Assembly (NCBI GenBank): GCA_013349485.1
Contig: DUZM01000047.1
Span: forward strand, 1-15,070
Length of the DNA: 15,070 nt
Direction of reading: 5' to 3'
From: Candidatus Hydrogenedentota bacterium
GTDB lineage: Bacteria; Hydrogenedentota; Hydrogenedentia; Hydrogenedentales; SLHB01
The first letter of the stretch is position 1; each line of letters opens with the position of its first letter. The notes under the pieces are model-generated. The model was not told the origin of the DNA, searched no databases, and saw only the letters and a list, made by a program, of their open reading frames with translations. This document shows, in pieces, positions 8,501 to 15,052 of this stretch. The position numbers and the translations under genes are program-made.

Positions 8501-8838
8501 CACCAGGCGATGTCCCCGGCGTAGTCGGACGCCCCTAAGATGTCCAAGTCGCCGTCGCCGTCGAGGTCGACTGCACGCACCGATTGGACGCCGTTGAATT
8601 CAGCGTCGACGATGGTTGGTGTGCTGAAGGGGATCTCGGTGGCCGAGGCGTGCGGCGCGGCGGACATCCACAAGAGCGCTGCCGCCACAATGAAAGGGGC
8701 TACTGATGCCCGCTTCCGTGGTTTACGCCGTTTCCGCAAGGGCATCGGTTGCTGGATCCCGGCGTTTTGCCCGAGGAAGGGCAAGAGAAGGACAGGATCT
8801 GCCTTGGCTTGTCGAGTGCTCGGCGGCAATAAACCCAT
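5248..8838 (-). CDS. Giant surface protein, N-terminal half: signal peptide, 14 FG-GAP repeats, TSP3, LRR
   Basis: There are 1,196 residues, ended by a TGA inside an LRR; the next frame continues in phase. The ATG at 8838 has a strong GGGAGGT ribosome-binding site, but the signal peptide proper (MPLRKRRKPRKRASVAPF, hydrophobic core, cleavage after ASA at residue 66) begins at Met32 (8745), so either a 31-residue extension exists or the start is 8745. Residues 84-800 hold 14 FG-GAP repeats, each with a DxDGDGD calcium loop and a WWEN strand, spaced 51 residues apart. A beta-rich domain lies at about 803-975, TSP3 calcium repeats at 977-1055 (DTDGDGLPDAWE, DADSDDDG), an LRR N-cap at 1057-1110 and LRRs at 1111-1196. 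As it stands the product would be secreted but would lack the LRR C-cap, the protease domain and the sorting tail. It is very probably the first part of a 2,624-codon gene. Confidence 0.87.
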   Translation of the reverse strand: MGLLPPSTRQAKADPVLLLPFLGQNAGIQQPMPLRKRRKPRKRASVAPFIVAAALLWMSAAPHASATEIPFSTPTIVDAEFNGVQSVRAVDLDGDGDLDILGASDYAGDIAWWENANGDGSAWAKHTVDADFTNAHSVRAADMDCDGDLDVLGAASGADDIVWWENISGDGSAWAEHVVDAEYDEAFSAEAVDLDDDGDLDVAGIAGQLQSVTWWENLDGTATNWSEHTIDTEYGNPHSLSVADIDRDGDPDLVVTWHNPGCVTWWENDGTPQDDVGGDGNSWTERYVAAYDGAYGSCTADVDGDGDLDLLCAATDATGSVKWWKNADGAGTEWTESLVDGAFDGAIDVKAVDLDGDGDLDVLGAARLDDDIAWWENTSGEGNSWTKRTVDGAFDGARSVCAADIDGDGDLDTVGAGYDANTIAYWENTTVHRNARFEIASMPLGGRNIIGSNFDYAASARAADVDGDGDLDVLGAANNAHDVTWWENTNRDGSTWSEHLIDGSFQGAHEVRAADVDGDGDLDVLGAADYDDDVTWWENADGAGTSWTEHLVDGVFEGAKSVCAADLDHDGDLDVIGASQKVNQDYGVVAWWENTDSQGTAWSEHTVDGAFNGAYSVYAADMDGDGKEDVLAAGFRAHEIAWWRNVDGLGTSWSETTVGTGFQGASSVAAADVDGDGDFDVVGAATWDGEVTWWENTNGDGSAWTEHNLDAEFDQAFAANAADLDHDGDMDIVGAAFLANAITWWENADGAGGTWIEHTIDGSAGGARDACAADIDGDGALDVLGAIWHEDYIVWWKNRGGQFALATTDTAPGTIADGDADDILKIAVTHNGRAGDTDIELATIDLLFEESASDPLTTTEANAVIGNLHVYLDNGSGSFESGTDTLVATVADLSLTAGIQTVALPDGDANVQVVQGTPKTYFVVTELAADASAQSPNTFLVTHITEASSSAEDCDHDIPLSIEYAANVSSETVTATELDTDGDGLPDAWETANGLDPNDDGTTDPDSGAAGDPDSDGLTNIDEYQNSTDPQDADSDDDGAPDGDEVAAGSDPLDNQQFIVTFPDTNLDAAIRAAITKPAGPILNTDLVGVGFTSLSAMESSISGLTGLEYCTDLTSIQLYGNGVSDIAPLSGLTGLISLDLALNEVVDIGPLAGLANLTTLYLGNNDVADISPLAGLINLSYLQLDQNYISDITPL
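6439..8589 (-). repeat. Fourteen tandem FG-GAP/VCBS repeats (about 153 bp each)
   Basis: The calcium-loop Asp residues start at 91, 142, 193, 244, 301, 353, 404, 464, 515, 566, 621, 672, 723 and 774 of the upstream frame. Spacing is 51-52 residues except 57 (after unit 4), 60 (after unit 7) and 55 (after unit 10). Each unit ends in WWEN or a close variant followed by a (S/T)WxEHxVD strand. The only unit that loses this strand is unit 7, whose linker reads TTVHRNARFEIASMPLGG. This matches two seven-bladed propellers joined by a distinct linker. Confidence 0.9.
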
Positions 8839-9646
8839 GATAGTGACTACCTCCCATCCCGACGCCGCAACAACGCGCGAAGATTACGTCAATCGCTGGT
8901 CGGAGCGCCACCTTCTTGGTGCAGCAACGCCGGTTAGAACTACCAAAACAACGGCGTTCTCGCGTCCTCACTTGTGCATAGCAGCCGTTCCAATAAACAA
9001 TCCCTTCTATCACTATAAGCAAAATTCTTGCCGAATGGAAGAGACTCCATCAATGGAACCGCAACCAAGATGCTATGACGAAGGGGCGCGGGTCCGCTAG
9101 AATCACCCGGCAAGAGGGGATTACGCCTCGGGGCGCGGTGAAACGCGCCCCAGCCGCAGTACTCTACGGACGACGACCACTCGACCGCCTTCGGACACGA
9201 TGACACGCGACCCCACCAAGAGGCCGCGCCTGGCAAGAATGGGCGGCTTGTTGCAGACGCGGCGCTGGCTTTGTGCCAGCCATAATTTATCAGGATTGGC
9301 AAATAGTTGGCCACAACTAACAACTTATTGCCTTTTGAGTGTAGCTCAAGCCATTCAGCAATCTCCGCTTTGCCTATCCGACCTCCCCAACCCACAGAAC
9401 GCAATTGGCATCGGTGAAAAGTGCTAAGAATTGTGCCCCCAGTGCGCGTGAGAAACCGCAGGCATACCAAAGGGTGCGGGGAAGAGTTTTGCAGGTCTCT
9501 CCGGCTCAATATATTGCCGCTATTCGCCGCGACCAACTACGTCCTGTGCGCACAATACGACCCCGTCGCACGTTTCCTGTGTTGGCTGCGCGAATCGGGT
9601 AGTATCGACGGGACCGCGCGTGGGACGGACGGCTTTGGAACGCGCT
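8839..9646. other. 808-bp region without a convincing gene
   Basis: Lies between the FG-GAP gene ending at 9647 and the giant gene starting at 8838. Frames here (the longest is minus 9536-8940) show no recognisable domain, no repeated motif and residue use unlike the neighbours, and I take them as chance. The region should contain the promoter of the giant gene, but I found no convincing -35/-10 pair. It holds several inverted repeats: a perfect 8-bp GC stem at 9130-9151 (loop GTGAAA), a 6-bp stem at 9264-9280, and an imperfect 12-bp one at 9298-9332. None is followed by a long T run. The part around 9280-9420 is visibly less GC-rich than the flanking genes. Confidence 0.55.
8849..8855 (-). 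promoter_or_regulatory. Ribosome-binding site GGGAGGT for the giant gene
   Basis: On the minus strand GGGAGGT lies 10 nt before the ATG at 8838. The alternative ATG at 8745, which starts the cleaner signal peptide, is preceded only by a weak GGGA 11 nt away. The site therefore favours 8838, against the signal-peptide evidence. Confidence 0.6.
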
Positions 9647-11014
9647 TTAGAACACGACGACCTCGATACGGCAGTTGTGTTCCGCCCCGGGATGGAATAT
9701 GACGAGGTCTTGGCCGCGGCCGCCACCGAGTTCGTATACGCGGGCCGTTCCGGTAGCCGGCACGGCAACTTCCATCCAGGGCCGCTGCGAGAGAAACTTC
9801 TTCTTTTTTCCGGTGTGTACGACCAGCTTGTCGCCGCTTGTCCCAAAGGCGGCATCAAGTCGGCCGTCGCCGTTGAAATCCCCCATGGTGTACTCGATTT
9901 GGCCTCGTTCCTCGGGCGCCGCCAGCGTGATATTCTGGCGCAAGTCCGGTTTCTCCGCATAGCCCTTGCCGTCAAATAAATACACGTCCACATGGACCGT
10001 GACCTTTTTCAGGACGAACAACGAGATAAAGCTCTTGACGTTATACGGAATTCGTATAAGCAGCAGGTCGAGCTTCTTGTCGCCGTCGACGTCCTCGAGC
10101 AGCGGGCTGGCCACGGCCCCTTGACACTCGAACGTTGCCAGAGGGGCCTCGGGATATACCCCTGGAGCGGCAGCCAGGTAGACGTGAGCGACCACCTCAC
10201 GGCCTATGGCGCCTCGGGTCTCGGTTAGCACCAGGTCCGGCAACCCGTCACCGTCGATGTCGCGCATCTCGGCGGCGACGTCCCATTCCTTGCGCGAACC
10301 CGACGGGAATTCGTATCGCGTGCGCTCCGAGAAGTCCTCCCCGTAGGCGAAATCGGCGGCCTTCCGGTTGAGGAATACGAGCCCACGTTGTGGATCGCCC
10401 GGGCGCTGAAACGTGTGCACCGCCGGAAGCCGATGTGAAATGGACAGCCCGCCGGTCTGCTTGATACCGCTGGACACGCCGCACGCGATCTCAGCACGGA
10501 CACCGGTGGCAGTCCGGACCTGATACCCCGAGGCGACGGGCACAAGCCATTCGTCTATTCCGTCCCCGTCGAGATCTTCCGCGATGTCCAGGAAAACGGG
10601 CGCGGCCAAGGCCCGAGGCAACAGCGACTTAAACCGGGGCCGCGACGATTCCATAAACCTCCCGCGCTCGAAACGGTACACTTGAGCGCCGAGATCGGCT
10701 GTCACGACGAGTTCCGCCGGCGGACGACCGTCGACTTCTGCAAAGAACAGCGCGCCTGCCGCCGGGTCGAGGTCGAGTGTGAACGTCGGTTTTGCCGGCA
10801 GGAAGTCCTCCGGGTCGGCAAGAAAGACGGCCACGTGCCTATTCGGCGCCTCGCGCGCCTCATCGGAACAGAGCGCCACGATATCGTTGTGGCCGTCCGC
10901 ATTGACGTCTCGGGCCGCGACGTCCGTCACCCCGGCTTCCGTTTCGAGTACAAAGACGCGCGCGGCCGAACCCTCGGCGACGTAGATTAGGTTCAGCAGT
11001 ACCGCCCAAACCAT
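9647..11014 (-). CDS. Secreted FG-GAP/VCBS repeat protein, 455 residues
   Basis: A complete gene of 455 residues ending in TAA. The ATG at 11014 has GAGG 7 nt upstream. The N-terminus MVWAVLLNLIYVAEGSAA is a short signal peptide with an A-x-A-like cleavage region. Calcium-loop motifs of FG-GAP type occur at 36-44 (DVNADGHND), 147-155 (DLDGDGIDE), 252-260 (DIDGDGLPD), 308-316 (DVDGDKKLD) and 379-387 (DFNGDGRLD), with weaker ones near 92-102 and 424-440. Seven spaced units over 430 residues fit a single seven-bladed beta-propeller. There is no anchor, enzyme motif or transmembrane segment beyond the signal peptide, so it is probably periplasmic or secreted. It lies 96 bp downstream of the PilZ gene on the same strand, and a shared transcript is possible. 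Its propeller units are far less uniform than those of the giant gene, so it is not a recent copy of it. Function unknown. Confidence 0.88.
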   Translation of the reverse strand: MVWAVLLNLIYVAEGSAARVFVLETEAGVTDVAARDVNADGHNDIVALCSDEAREAPNRHVAVFLADPEDFLPAKPTFTLDLDPAAGALFFAEVDGRPPAELVVTADLGAQVYRFERGRFMESSRPRFKSLLPRALAAPVFLDIAEDLDGDGIDEWLVPVASGYQVRTATGVRAEIACGVSSGIKQTGGLSISHRLPAVHTFQRPGDPQRGLVFLNRKAADFAYGEDFSERTRYEFPSGSRKEWDVAAEMRDIDGDGLPDLVLTETRGAIGREVVAHVYLAAAPGVYPEAPLATFECQGAVASPLLEDVDGDKKLDLLLIRIPYNVKSFISLFVLKKVTVHVDVYLFDGKGYAEKPDLRQNITLAAPEERGQIEYTMGDFNGDGRLDAAFGTSGDKLVVHTGKKKKFLSQRPWMEVAVPATGTARVYELGGGRGQDLVIFHPGAEHNCRIEVVVF

Positions 11015-11110
11015 GAGTATGCCTCAGGGCCAAGAAGTGTCGGAAGGTCCTCGGCCGTGCCTGCTAGTATTGTACCAGAACGAGGGGGTGGGCGCCGCGT
11101 AGCGGCAGGT

Positions 11111-11557
11111 TCACATGGTATTGGACCTGCTCATGAGTCCGGCCACGGCATGGAGGTTGTCTATGAAAACCACGAAATCCATGTTTTGGGTAAAGTCCTC
11201 GCTGAAGCGCAATGCGGCCACACGCACGCGGCCGTCAACCGGTTCGACGCGCTGCACGTCGACCATCCCCGAAAAGGTCTCGGGAAGGAGCATTTCGCCG
11301 CCCAGCATATCGGTTGGCACAGAAAGCACGATGCGTTGGCCAGGCTCCAGCGCATGTTTTGTATGAACCTGCACACCGGATTGCGATATATTCTTAACAA
11401 CGCCGTCCCCGATCAGTTGCCCGCCACGCTCAGGACAGTCGACGGCGAGAACGACCTTCATTCGGACGTTGAACCGGCTCGCCTCACGCTTGTTGTCGGG
11501 GGCATCGTACGGATCGTCCCACACGGCACTTGTGTCATACGGAGAACGGCGTGCCAT
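11111..11557 (-). CDS. PilZ-domain protein, probable cyclic-di-GMP receptor
   Basis: 148 residues. The start at 11557 is chosen because GGAAGGGGG (11565-11573) lies 7 nt upstream; the longer frame from 11656 adds 33 residues unlike a PilZ N-terminus. Residues 24-28 are REASR (the RxxxR motif) and 56-61 are NISQSG (the (D/N)xSxxG motif), the two elements that bind cyclic-di-GMP in PilZ domains. The 28-residue spacing between them is normal. After NISQSGVQV come the strands expected of the six-stranded barrel (GQRIVLSV, FSGMVDVQRV, RVRVAALRF). There is no output domain, so it is a stand-alone adaptor in the cytoplasm that would act on a partner when the second messenger rises. The 20-residue Asp/Pro-rich N-terminus could be a partner-binding segment. 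It is divergent from the sulfatase-like gene and upstream of two secreted-protein genes; what it controls is not shown by sequence. Confidence 0.88.
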   Translation of the reverse strand: MARRSPYDTSAVWDDPYDAPDNKREASRFNVRMKVVLAVDCPERGGQLIGDGVVKNISQSGVQVHTKHALEPGQRIVLSVPTDMLGGEMLLPETFSGMVDVQRVEPVDGRVRVAALRFSEDFTQNMDFVVFIDNLHAVAGLMSRSNTM

Positions 11558-11564
11558 GACTACA

Positions 11565-11573
11565 CCCCCTTCC
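11565..11573 (-). promoter_or_regulatory. Ribosome-binding site GGAAGGGGG deciding the PilZ start
   Basis: Lies 7 nt before the ATG at 11557. It supports the 148-residue form over the 181-residue form. Confidence 0.7.
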
Positions 11574-11580
11574 TCAGGGA

Positions 11581-11609
11581 ATAATACCATGCAGCGGGGC
11601 CGAAGTCCA
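11581..11609 (-). promoter_or_regulatory. Candidate sigma-70-type promoter for the PilZ gene
   Basis: On the minus strand there is a -35-like TGGACT (11609-11604; four of six consensus bases), a 17-bp spacer and a -10-like TATTAT (11586-11581; five of six), preceded by TGG as an extended -10 element. Transcription would begin near 11574, leaving a leader of about 17 nt that just includes the ribosome-binding site. Consensus matching only. Confidence 0.4.
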
Positions 11610-11900
11610 GCACAAATAACGCTTTGCTCAATTTGCGAAATCATCCTATCTTTCATAGTCCGCCCGGCATCGCTTGCGAGATGGGTCAGGGAAAAGCTGG
11701 TCGCGCCATGCCGAGTTGAAAAGACCCGGGAAGCTCGCCTATGATTCGACTCGCCGGGGTCGAGGAGCTCCGAAAGACCTGCTGTACCTGTCCGTCGTTT
11801 TGATTGCGGTCTTGTGCGCGGCGGCCAAACGCACCCAACTCGCGGCGCGGCCGGCGCACGAACGATGGTGTCTTTTGAGTATAGAATCCCCCTTGACCCC

Positions 11901-11907
11901 AGAGGAG
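11901..11907 (+). promoter_or_regulatory. Ribosome-binding site AGAGGAG deciding the sulfatase-like start
   Basis: Lies 6 nt before the ATG at 11914. The downstream paralog starts at the equivalent place in its protein (ATG 14108, GGAAAGG 7 nt upstream), which confirms the choice over the upstream ATG at 11674. Confidence 0.75.
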
Positions 11908-11913
11908 TTGCCT

Positions 11914-14019
11914 ATGACCTGCCCGAAGTCCCGCTCCCGTCACGCCGACTTGCTCCTCCCGAGTGGGACATTAGGGCTTTTTCTCGCTTATCTCGAGATT
12001 CTGCGGGCGCACCGTTCTTCATTCTGGTACGGTATGACGTCCGTCGAATGGCTTGGATTCGCCTTCGGCCTGACTGTGTATACGCTTGTGGTGCTTGTTC
12101 TTGCCTTAATCCTCCGGCAAATTTTGCTGCGATTGCTGCCGCGGCGCTTTACGGCGGCGTATGCGACCTGGTCCAGCGCCGCAATTGCCGCGCTTACGGT
12201 CTGGGCGGCCCTGTGTGCATCAAGCACGACGGCCCGGAACGCGACGATTCTTGCGGGCGCTCTGGCCATTCTAAGTGTGCCCGCGACAATTGTCCTTGCG
12301 GACGCTATTGCGGGGATGCCGACGCGCACCGGGGGCGCAATCTGGATAGCTGCCGCAGTGGCCGGGTTCCTAGCGCTGATTGCGGCGAACCACTGGTTGT
12401 TCCTACATGCCAACCGCGCGTCGCTGATAACACGCGCGTCGGTGGCGTGGGCCGCCGTTACTGGGAGTGGCGCGGCGGCCGCCTGGGCGTGGACCCAGCG
12501 TAAGCGCCCACGCCAGGCTTACGTCCGTCTGTGTATCCTGATGGCCGCCTGTCTGGCGGCGCCCTTGGTCGTACTCCAATACGAGCCGCAACTCGCGTCG
12601 GCCCGGGAGTCGGCACAACGAAAACCGTCCGTACTGCTTATCACCGCCGACGCGTTGCGAGCGGATTACTGTTCCCTTTACGGCGGCGCAGCCCCCGCAC
12701 CCACACTGGAATCGCTGGCCAAGCAAGGGGCATGGGTCGAGCACAGCTACGCCCTTGCCCCGTGGACAATCCCGTCCGTGGTAGGGCTGATCGGGTCTCA
12801 ATTCCCGCGCATTCTTACGCCGGGCGCAGATCGCGAGCGATGGGACAAAGAGACCGCTTCGATTCGCGTGCCTTCGGAGGTAACCACGCTCGCCGAGTGT
12901 CTGGCGGCTGAAGGTTACGCGACGGCCGCGTTCGTGGGCAATTACCTCCTTTCCCCGCGAATAGGCGTGTTCCAGGGTTTTGAACGGCGCCGCGTATTGT
13001 GGCATCTGGCCCGCGAGCGCCGTGGGTCGCTTCGCTCGCTTCCCTTCCTTCACGAATTCCTGTCGCGCGCGGCACCCGCCGTAGCGCGCCGCTGGGAACG
13101 TCCCATCGACACTTCGATGATCTTGACCCGCGATGCCGTCACGTTCTTGCGCCGGTGCGGTTCAGGGCCGTTTTTCCTGTGGGTCCACTACATGGATCCG
13201 CACGAGCCTTACAATCCGCCGAAACGATACCGCTCGATCGAGGGCCCTTGGCCCCTTTTCTCGCCCGGCGACGCCCATTGGGGCGGGCCCCAATACGGCA
13301 ACGGCATCACGGACGTGCCGTTGGGCGACAATCCGGACGCAAAGACGGCGTATGTGCGGTCGCTCTACGCAGGCGAAATAAGGTACATGGATTGGCACGT
13401 AGGCCAAGTATTGAACGAACTCGCGAAGTTGGGACGAAAAGACGACACCTACGTGTTGTTCACGTCAGACCATGGCGAAGAACTGTGGGATCGCGGCCGC
13501 TTTAATCACGGTCACAGCCTCTACGAAGAGCAAATTCGGGTGCCGTTGATCTGCGCGGGGCCCGGCATAGCGCCGCGTCTGATAACTACGCCACTGTCCG
13601 CCGTTGACGTCATCCCCACATTAGCGGAACTGGTCGGCGTCGAAACAGACCACATGTGGCATGGGCAGAGCCTAGCCCCGATTCTACTCGAGCGCCATCG
13701 CGCATCCGCCAGCCGCCCTTGCCCGATTCAAGGCGCCAATTTCACCGCGCCCGAACCGCTGCAAGCTATTATTTCCGAAACGCACAAGCTCATCCGTGGC
13801 GCGGAAACCGAACGAATCGAACTCTACGATTTACGCAGCGATCCGAAAGAGCAACACGATCTCTGTAAAGACCACCCCGAGTTGGCCGCCCAATTGCGGA
13901 CGGAACTCAGCAGATGGACCGAATCGTTCCCGACAAGATTTGACGTCCAAGATCTTGACGAGGAACAGGCAGAAATGCTCCAACGCCTTCGCGCCGTCGG
14001 CTACCTCGGTGACGAGTAA
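11914..14019 (+). CDS. Membrane-anchored sulfatase-like hydrolase/transferase, copy 1
   Basis: 701 residues from the ATG at 11914. The first 225 residues form about seven hydrophobic helices. Residues 240-600 carry the alkaline-phosphatase/sulfatase fold: LLITADALRADYCSLYGG (metal ligand D246), WTIPS with Thr at 285 in the nucleophile place, WVHYMDPHEPY (H425, D428, H430), FTSDHGEELWDRG (D519, H520) and NHGHSLYEEQIRVPL (H532, H534). The C-terminal RLRAVGYLGDE is common in this family. The metal ligands look complete, but Thr replaces the Cys/Ser that is made into formylglycine, and the Arg of CxPxR is Val. It is therefore probably not a classical sulfatase; Thr nucleophiles are known in phosphoethanolamine and phosphoglycerol transferases of the same superfamily. 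The catalytic domain is likely periplasmic, acting on an envelope lipid or glycan. A truncated paralog follows 88 bp downstream. Confidence 0.85.
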   Translation: MTCPKSRSRHADLLLPSGTLGLFLAYLEILRAHRSSFWYGMTSVEWLGFAFGLTVYTLVVLVLALILRQILLRLLPRRFTAAYATWSSAAIAALTVWAALCASSTTARNATILAGALAILSVPATIVLADAIAGMPTRTGGAIWIAAAVAGFLALIAANHWLFLHANRASLITRASVAWAAVTGSGAAAAWAWTQRKRPRQAYVRLCILMAACLAAPLVVLQYEPQLASARESAQRKPSVLLITADALRADYCSLYGGAAPAPTLESLAKQGAWVEHSYALAPWTIPSVVGLIGSQFPRILTPGADRERWDKETASIRVPSEVTTLAECLAAEGYATAAFVGNYLLSPRIGVFQGFERRRVLWHLARERRGSLRSLPFLHEFLSRAAPAVARRWERPIDTSMILTRDAVTFLRRCGSGPFFLWVHYMDPHEPYNPPKRYRSIEGPWPLFSPGDAHWGGPQYGNGITDVPLGDNPDAKTAYVRSLYAGEIRYMDWHVGQVLNELAKLGRKDDTYVLFTSDHGEELWDRGRFNHGHSLYEEQIRVPLICAGPGIAPRLITTPLSAVDVIPTLAELVGVETDHMWHGQSLAPILLERHRASASRPCPIQGANFTAPEPLQAIISETHKLIRGAETERIELYDLRSDPKEQHDLCKDHPELAAQLRTELSRWTESFPTRFDVQDLDEEQAEMLQRLRAVGYLGDE

Positions 14020-14107
14020 ACTGACTCACGGGGAAATAGGGCGTTTTCATTGCCCTTAGTTCAAGCTGTAAATGCCCGTCGTTCCCGGGACCTGGAAAGG
14101 GCCTCCT

Positions 14108-15052
14108 ATGACGCGTTTCGTGCGCTATCTTCCGACAAGGGATTCGTTTGCCCTTGCGGCCGCGTTCGGTTCCTTCTCTGCGTTCGTCGAGCTTGTGCGG
14201 GCCCACCGATCGTCTTTCTGGCATGGCATGGGTTGGGCGGAATGGAGCAGCGTGGCCTTCGGCGCAGCGGCATATACGTCCGTAATACTGTTTTTAACGG
14301 AGTTGCTGCACCGTTCGGCCTCTCGGGTGTTCTCGAGACGTACACCGTCAAGTAAGGGGATCTGTGTTTGCGCCACACTCGGTGCATTGGGGGTTTGGAT
14401 TGCGCTCGGGGCATCAAGCGCATCAGCGAGACCCTTGACCGTCTGCGCGACAGTTCTGATCGTTCTGGGGATGGGCGCAACGACTGCGGCGCTCGACGTC
14501 TTCTGGAACGTACCCGTGCGCGTGAGTGCGACATTGTGGGGCATGGCCGTACCGTCCGGACTATTGGCATTGATCGCGGCCAGCCACTTCTGGACTTTTC
14601 ACGAGCGCCGGCCCTTTTTGGTGCTTATAGTCCCGCTGGCCTGGACGGCCTTTACCGCCTTGGCGGAAATGGGCGTTTACCTGGCGAGACGACGGAGCCC
14701 GGGGCCATTCGCGGGTCTCGACAGATGTCTTATAGCCCTGGCCTGTGCCGCTGTCCCCGTTGTGATTATGCAATACGAGCCCCTCCTTCCTCAGAGCGGA
14801 GCAGAGGCCCCGAAACGCCCCTCGGCGTTGCTCATTACTGCGGATGCGTTGCGCGCGGATTACTGCGCTCTTTACGGGGGCTCGGCCGCCACCCCGGCCT
14901 TACAATCACTTGCCAAAGACGGTGTCGTGTTTGAGCGCGGTTACTCGCTTTCTCCGTGGACAATACCGTCCGTGGTGGCGCTTATGGGTTCTCAATACCC
15001 CCGGAGCCTTAGTGGTTCTTTTCATAAATACACTAACGTAGATTATAGTTGA
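14108..15052 (+). CDS. Membrane-anchored sulfatase-like protein, copy 2, truncated near the catalytic site
   Basis: The open frame gives 314 residues from the ATG at 14108 (GGAAAGG 7 nt upstream) to a TGA at 15050. It matches copy 1 along its length: RAHRSSFWHGM against RAHRSSFWYGM, about seven membrane helices, VIMQYEP against VVLQYEP, LLITADALRADYCALYGG, SPWTIPSVVALMGSQYPR with the same Thr. After GSQYPRSLS the match stops; the last 13 residues (GSFHKYTNVDYS and stop region) have no counterpart, and the DNA turns AT-rich. About 400 catalytic residues, including the SDHG and HGH metal ligands, are missing from this frame, so the product should be inactive. Causes could be an insertion, a deletion, or an assembly error near a contig end. 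The 88-bp gap after copy 1 has no clear terminator, so cotranscription is likely. Confidence 0.78.
   Translation: MTRFVRYLPTRDSFALAAAFGSFSAFVELVRAHRSSFWHGMGWAEWSSVAFGAAAYTSVILFLTELLHRSASRVFSRRTPSSKGICVCATLGALGVWIALGASSASARPLTVCATVLIVLGMGATTAALDVFWNVPVRVSATLWGMAVPSGLLALIAASHFWTFHERRPFLVLIVPLAWTAFTALAEMGVYLARRRSPGPFAGLDRCLIALACAAVPVVIMQYEPLLPQSGAEAPKRPSALLITADALRADYCALYGGSAATPALQSLAKDGVVFERGYSLSPWTIPSVVALMGSQYPRSLSGSFHKYTNVDYS

Larger units (their letters stand above)
11558..11913. other. 356-bp divergent intergenic region between the PilZ and sulfatase-like genes
   Basis: Should contain promoters in both directions. A good candidate exists for the PilZ side (11581-11609). For the plus-strand side only a lone TATAGA at 11880-11885, with no -35 partner, was seen 28 nt before the ATG at 11914. 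Frames running through it (plus from 11674, minus from 11656) are in-frame extensions of the real genes without family resemblance. Confidence 0.55.

Noticed and set aside
6439..8589. Tandem repeats as a CRISPR array
   Set aside because: Units are about 153 bp, fully coding, and vary throughout; there are no short identical repeats with unique spacers.
8968..8990. Sigma-54-like promoter (TTGGAAC...TGCA) upstream of the giant gene
   Set aside because: The GG-to-GC spacing is 12 bp on the minus strand rather than the required 10.
9130..9151. GC-rich perfect hairpin as a terminator for the 455-residue FG-GAP gene
   Set aside because: It lies about 500 bp past the stop and has no T run on either strand.
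8940..9536. 198-residue minus-strand reading frame in the gene-free region
   Set aside because: No recognisable domain, no clear ribosome-binding site, odd composition with many Trp, Ser and Pro, and it runs through several inverted repeats. Most likely chance.
11558..11656. 33-residue N-terminal extension of the PilZ protein
   Set aside because: The ribosome-binding site and candidate promoter both place the start at 11557; the promoter itself lies inside the would-be extension.
11674..11913. 80-residue N-terminal extension of sulfatase-like copy 1
   Set aside because: The paralog starts at the equivalent of 11914 and a clear AGAGGAG site precedes that ATG; the extension has no family resemblance.
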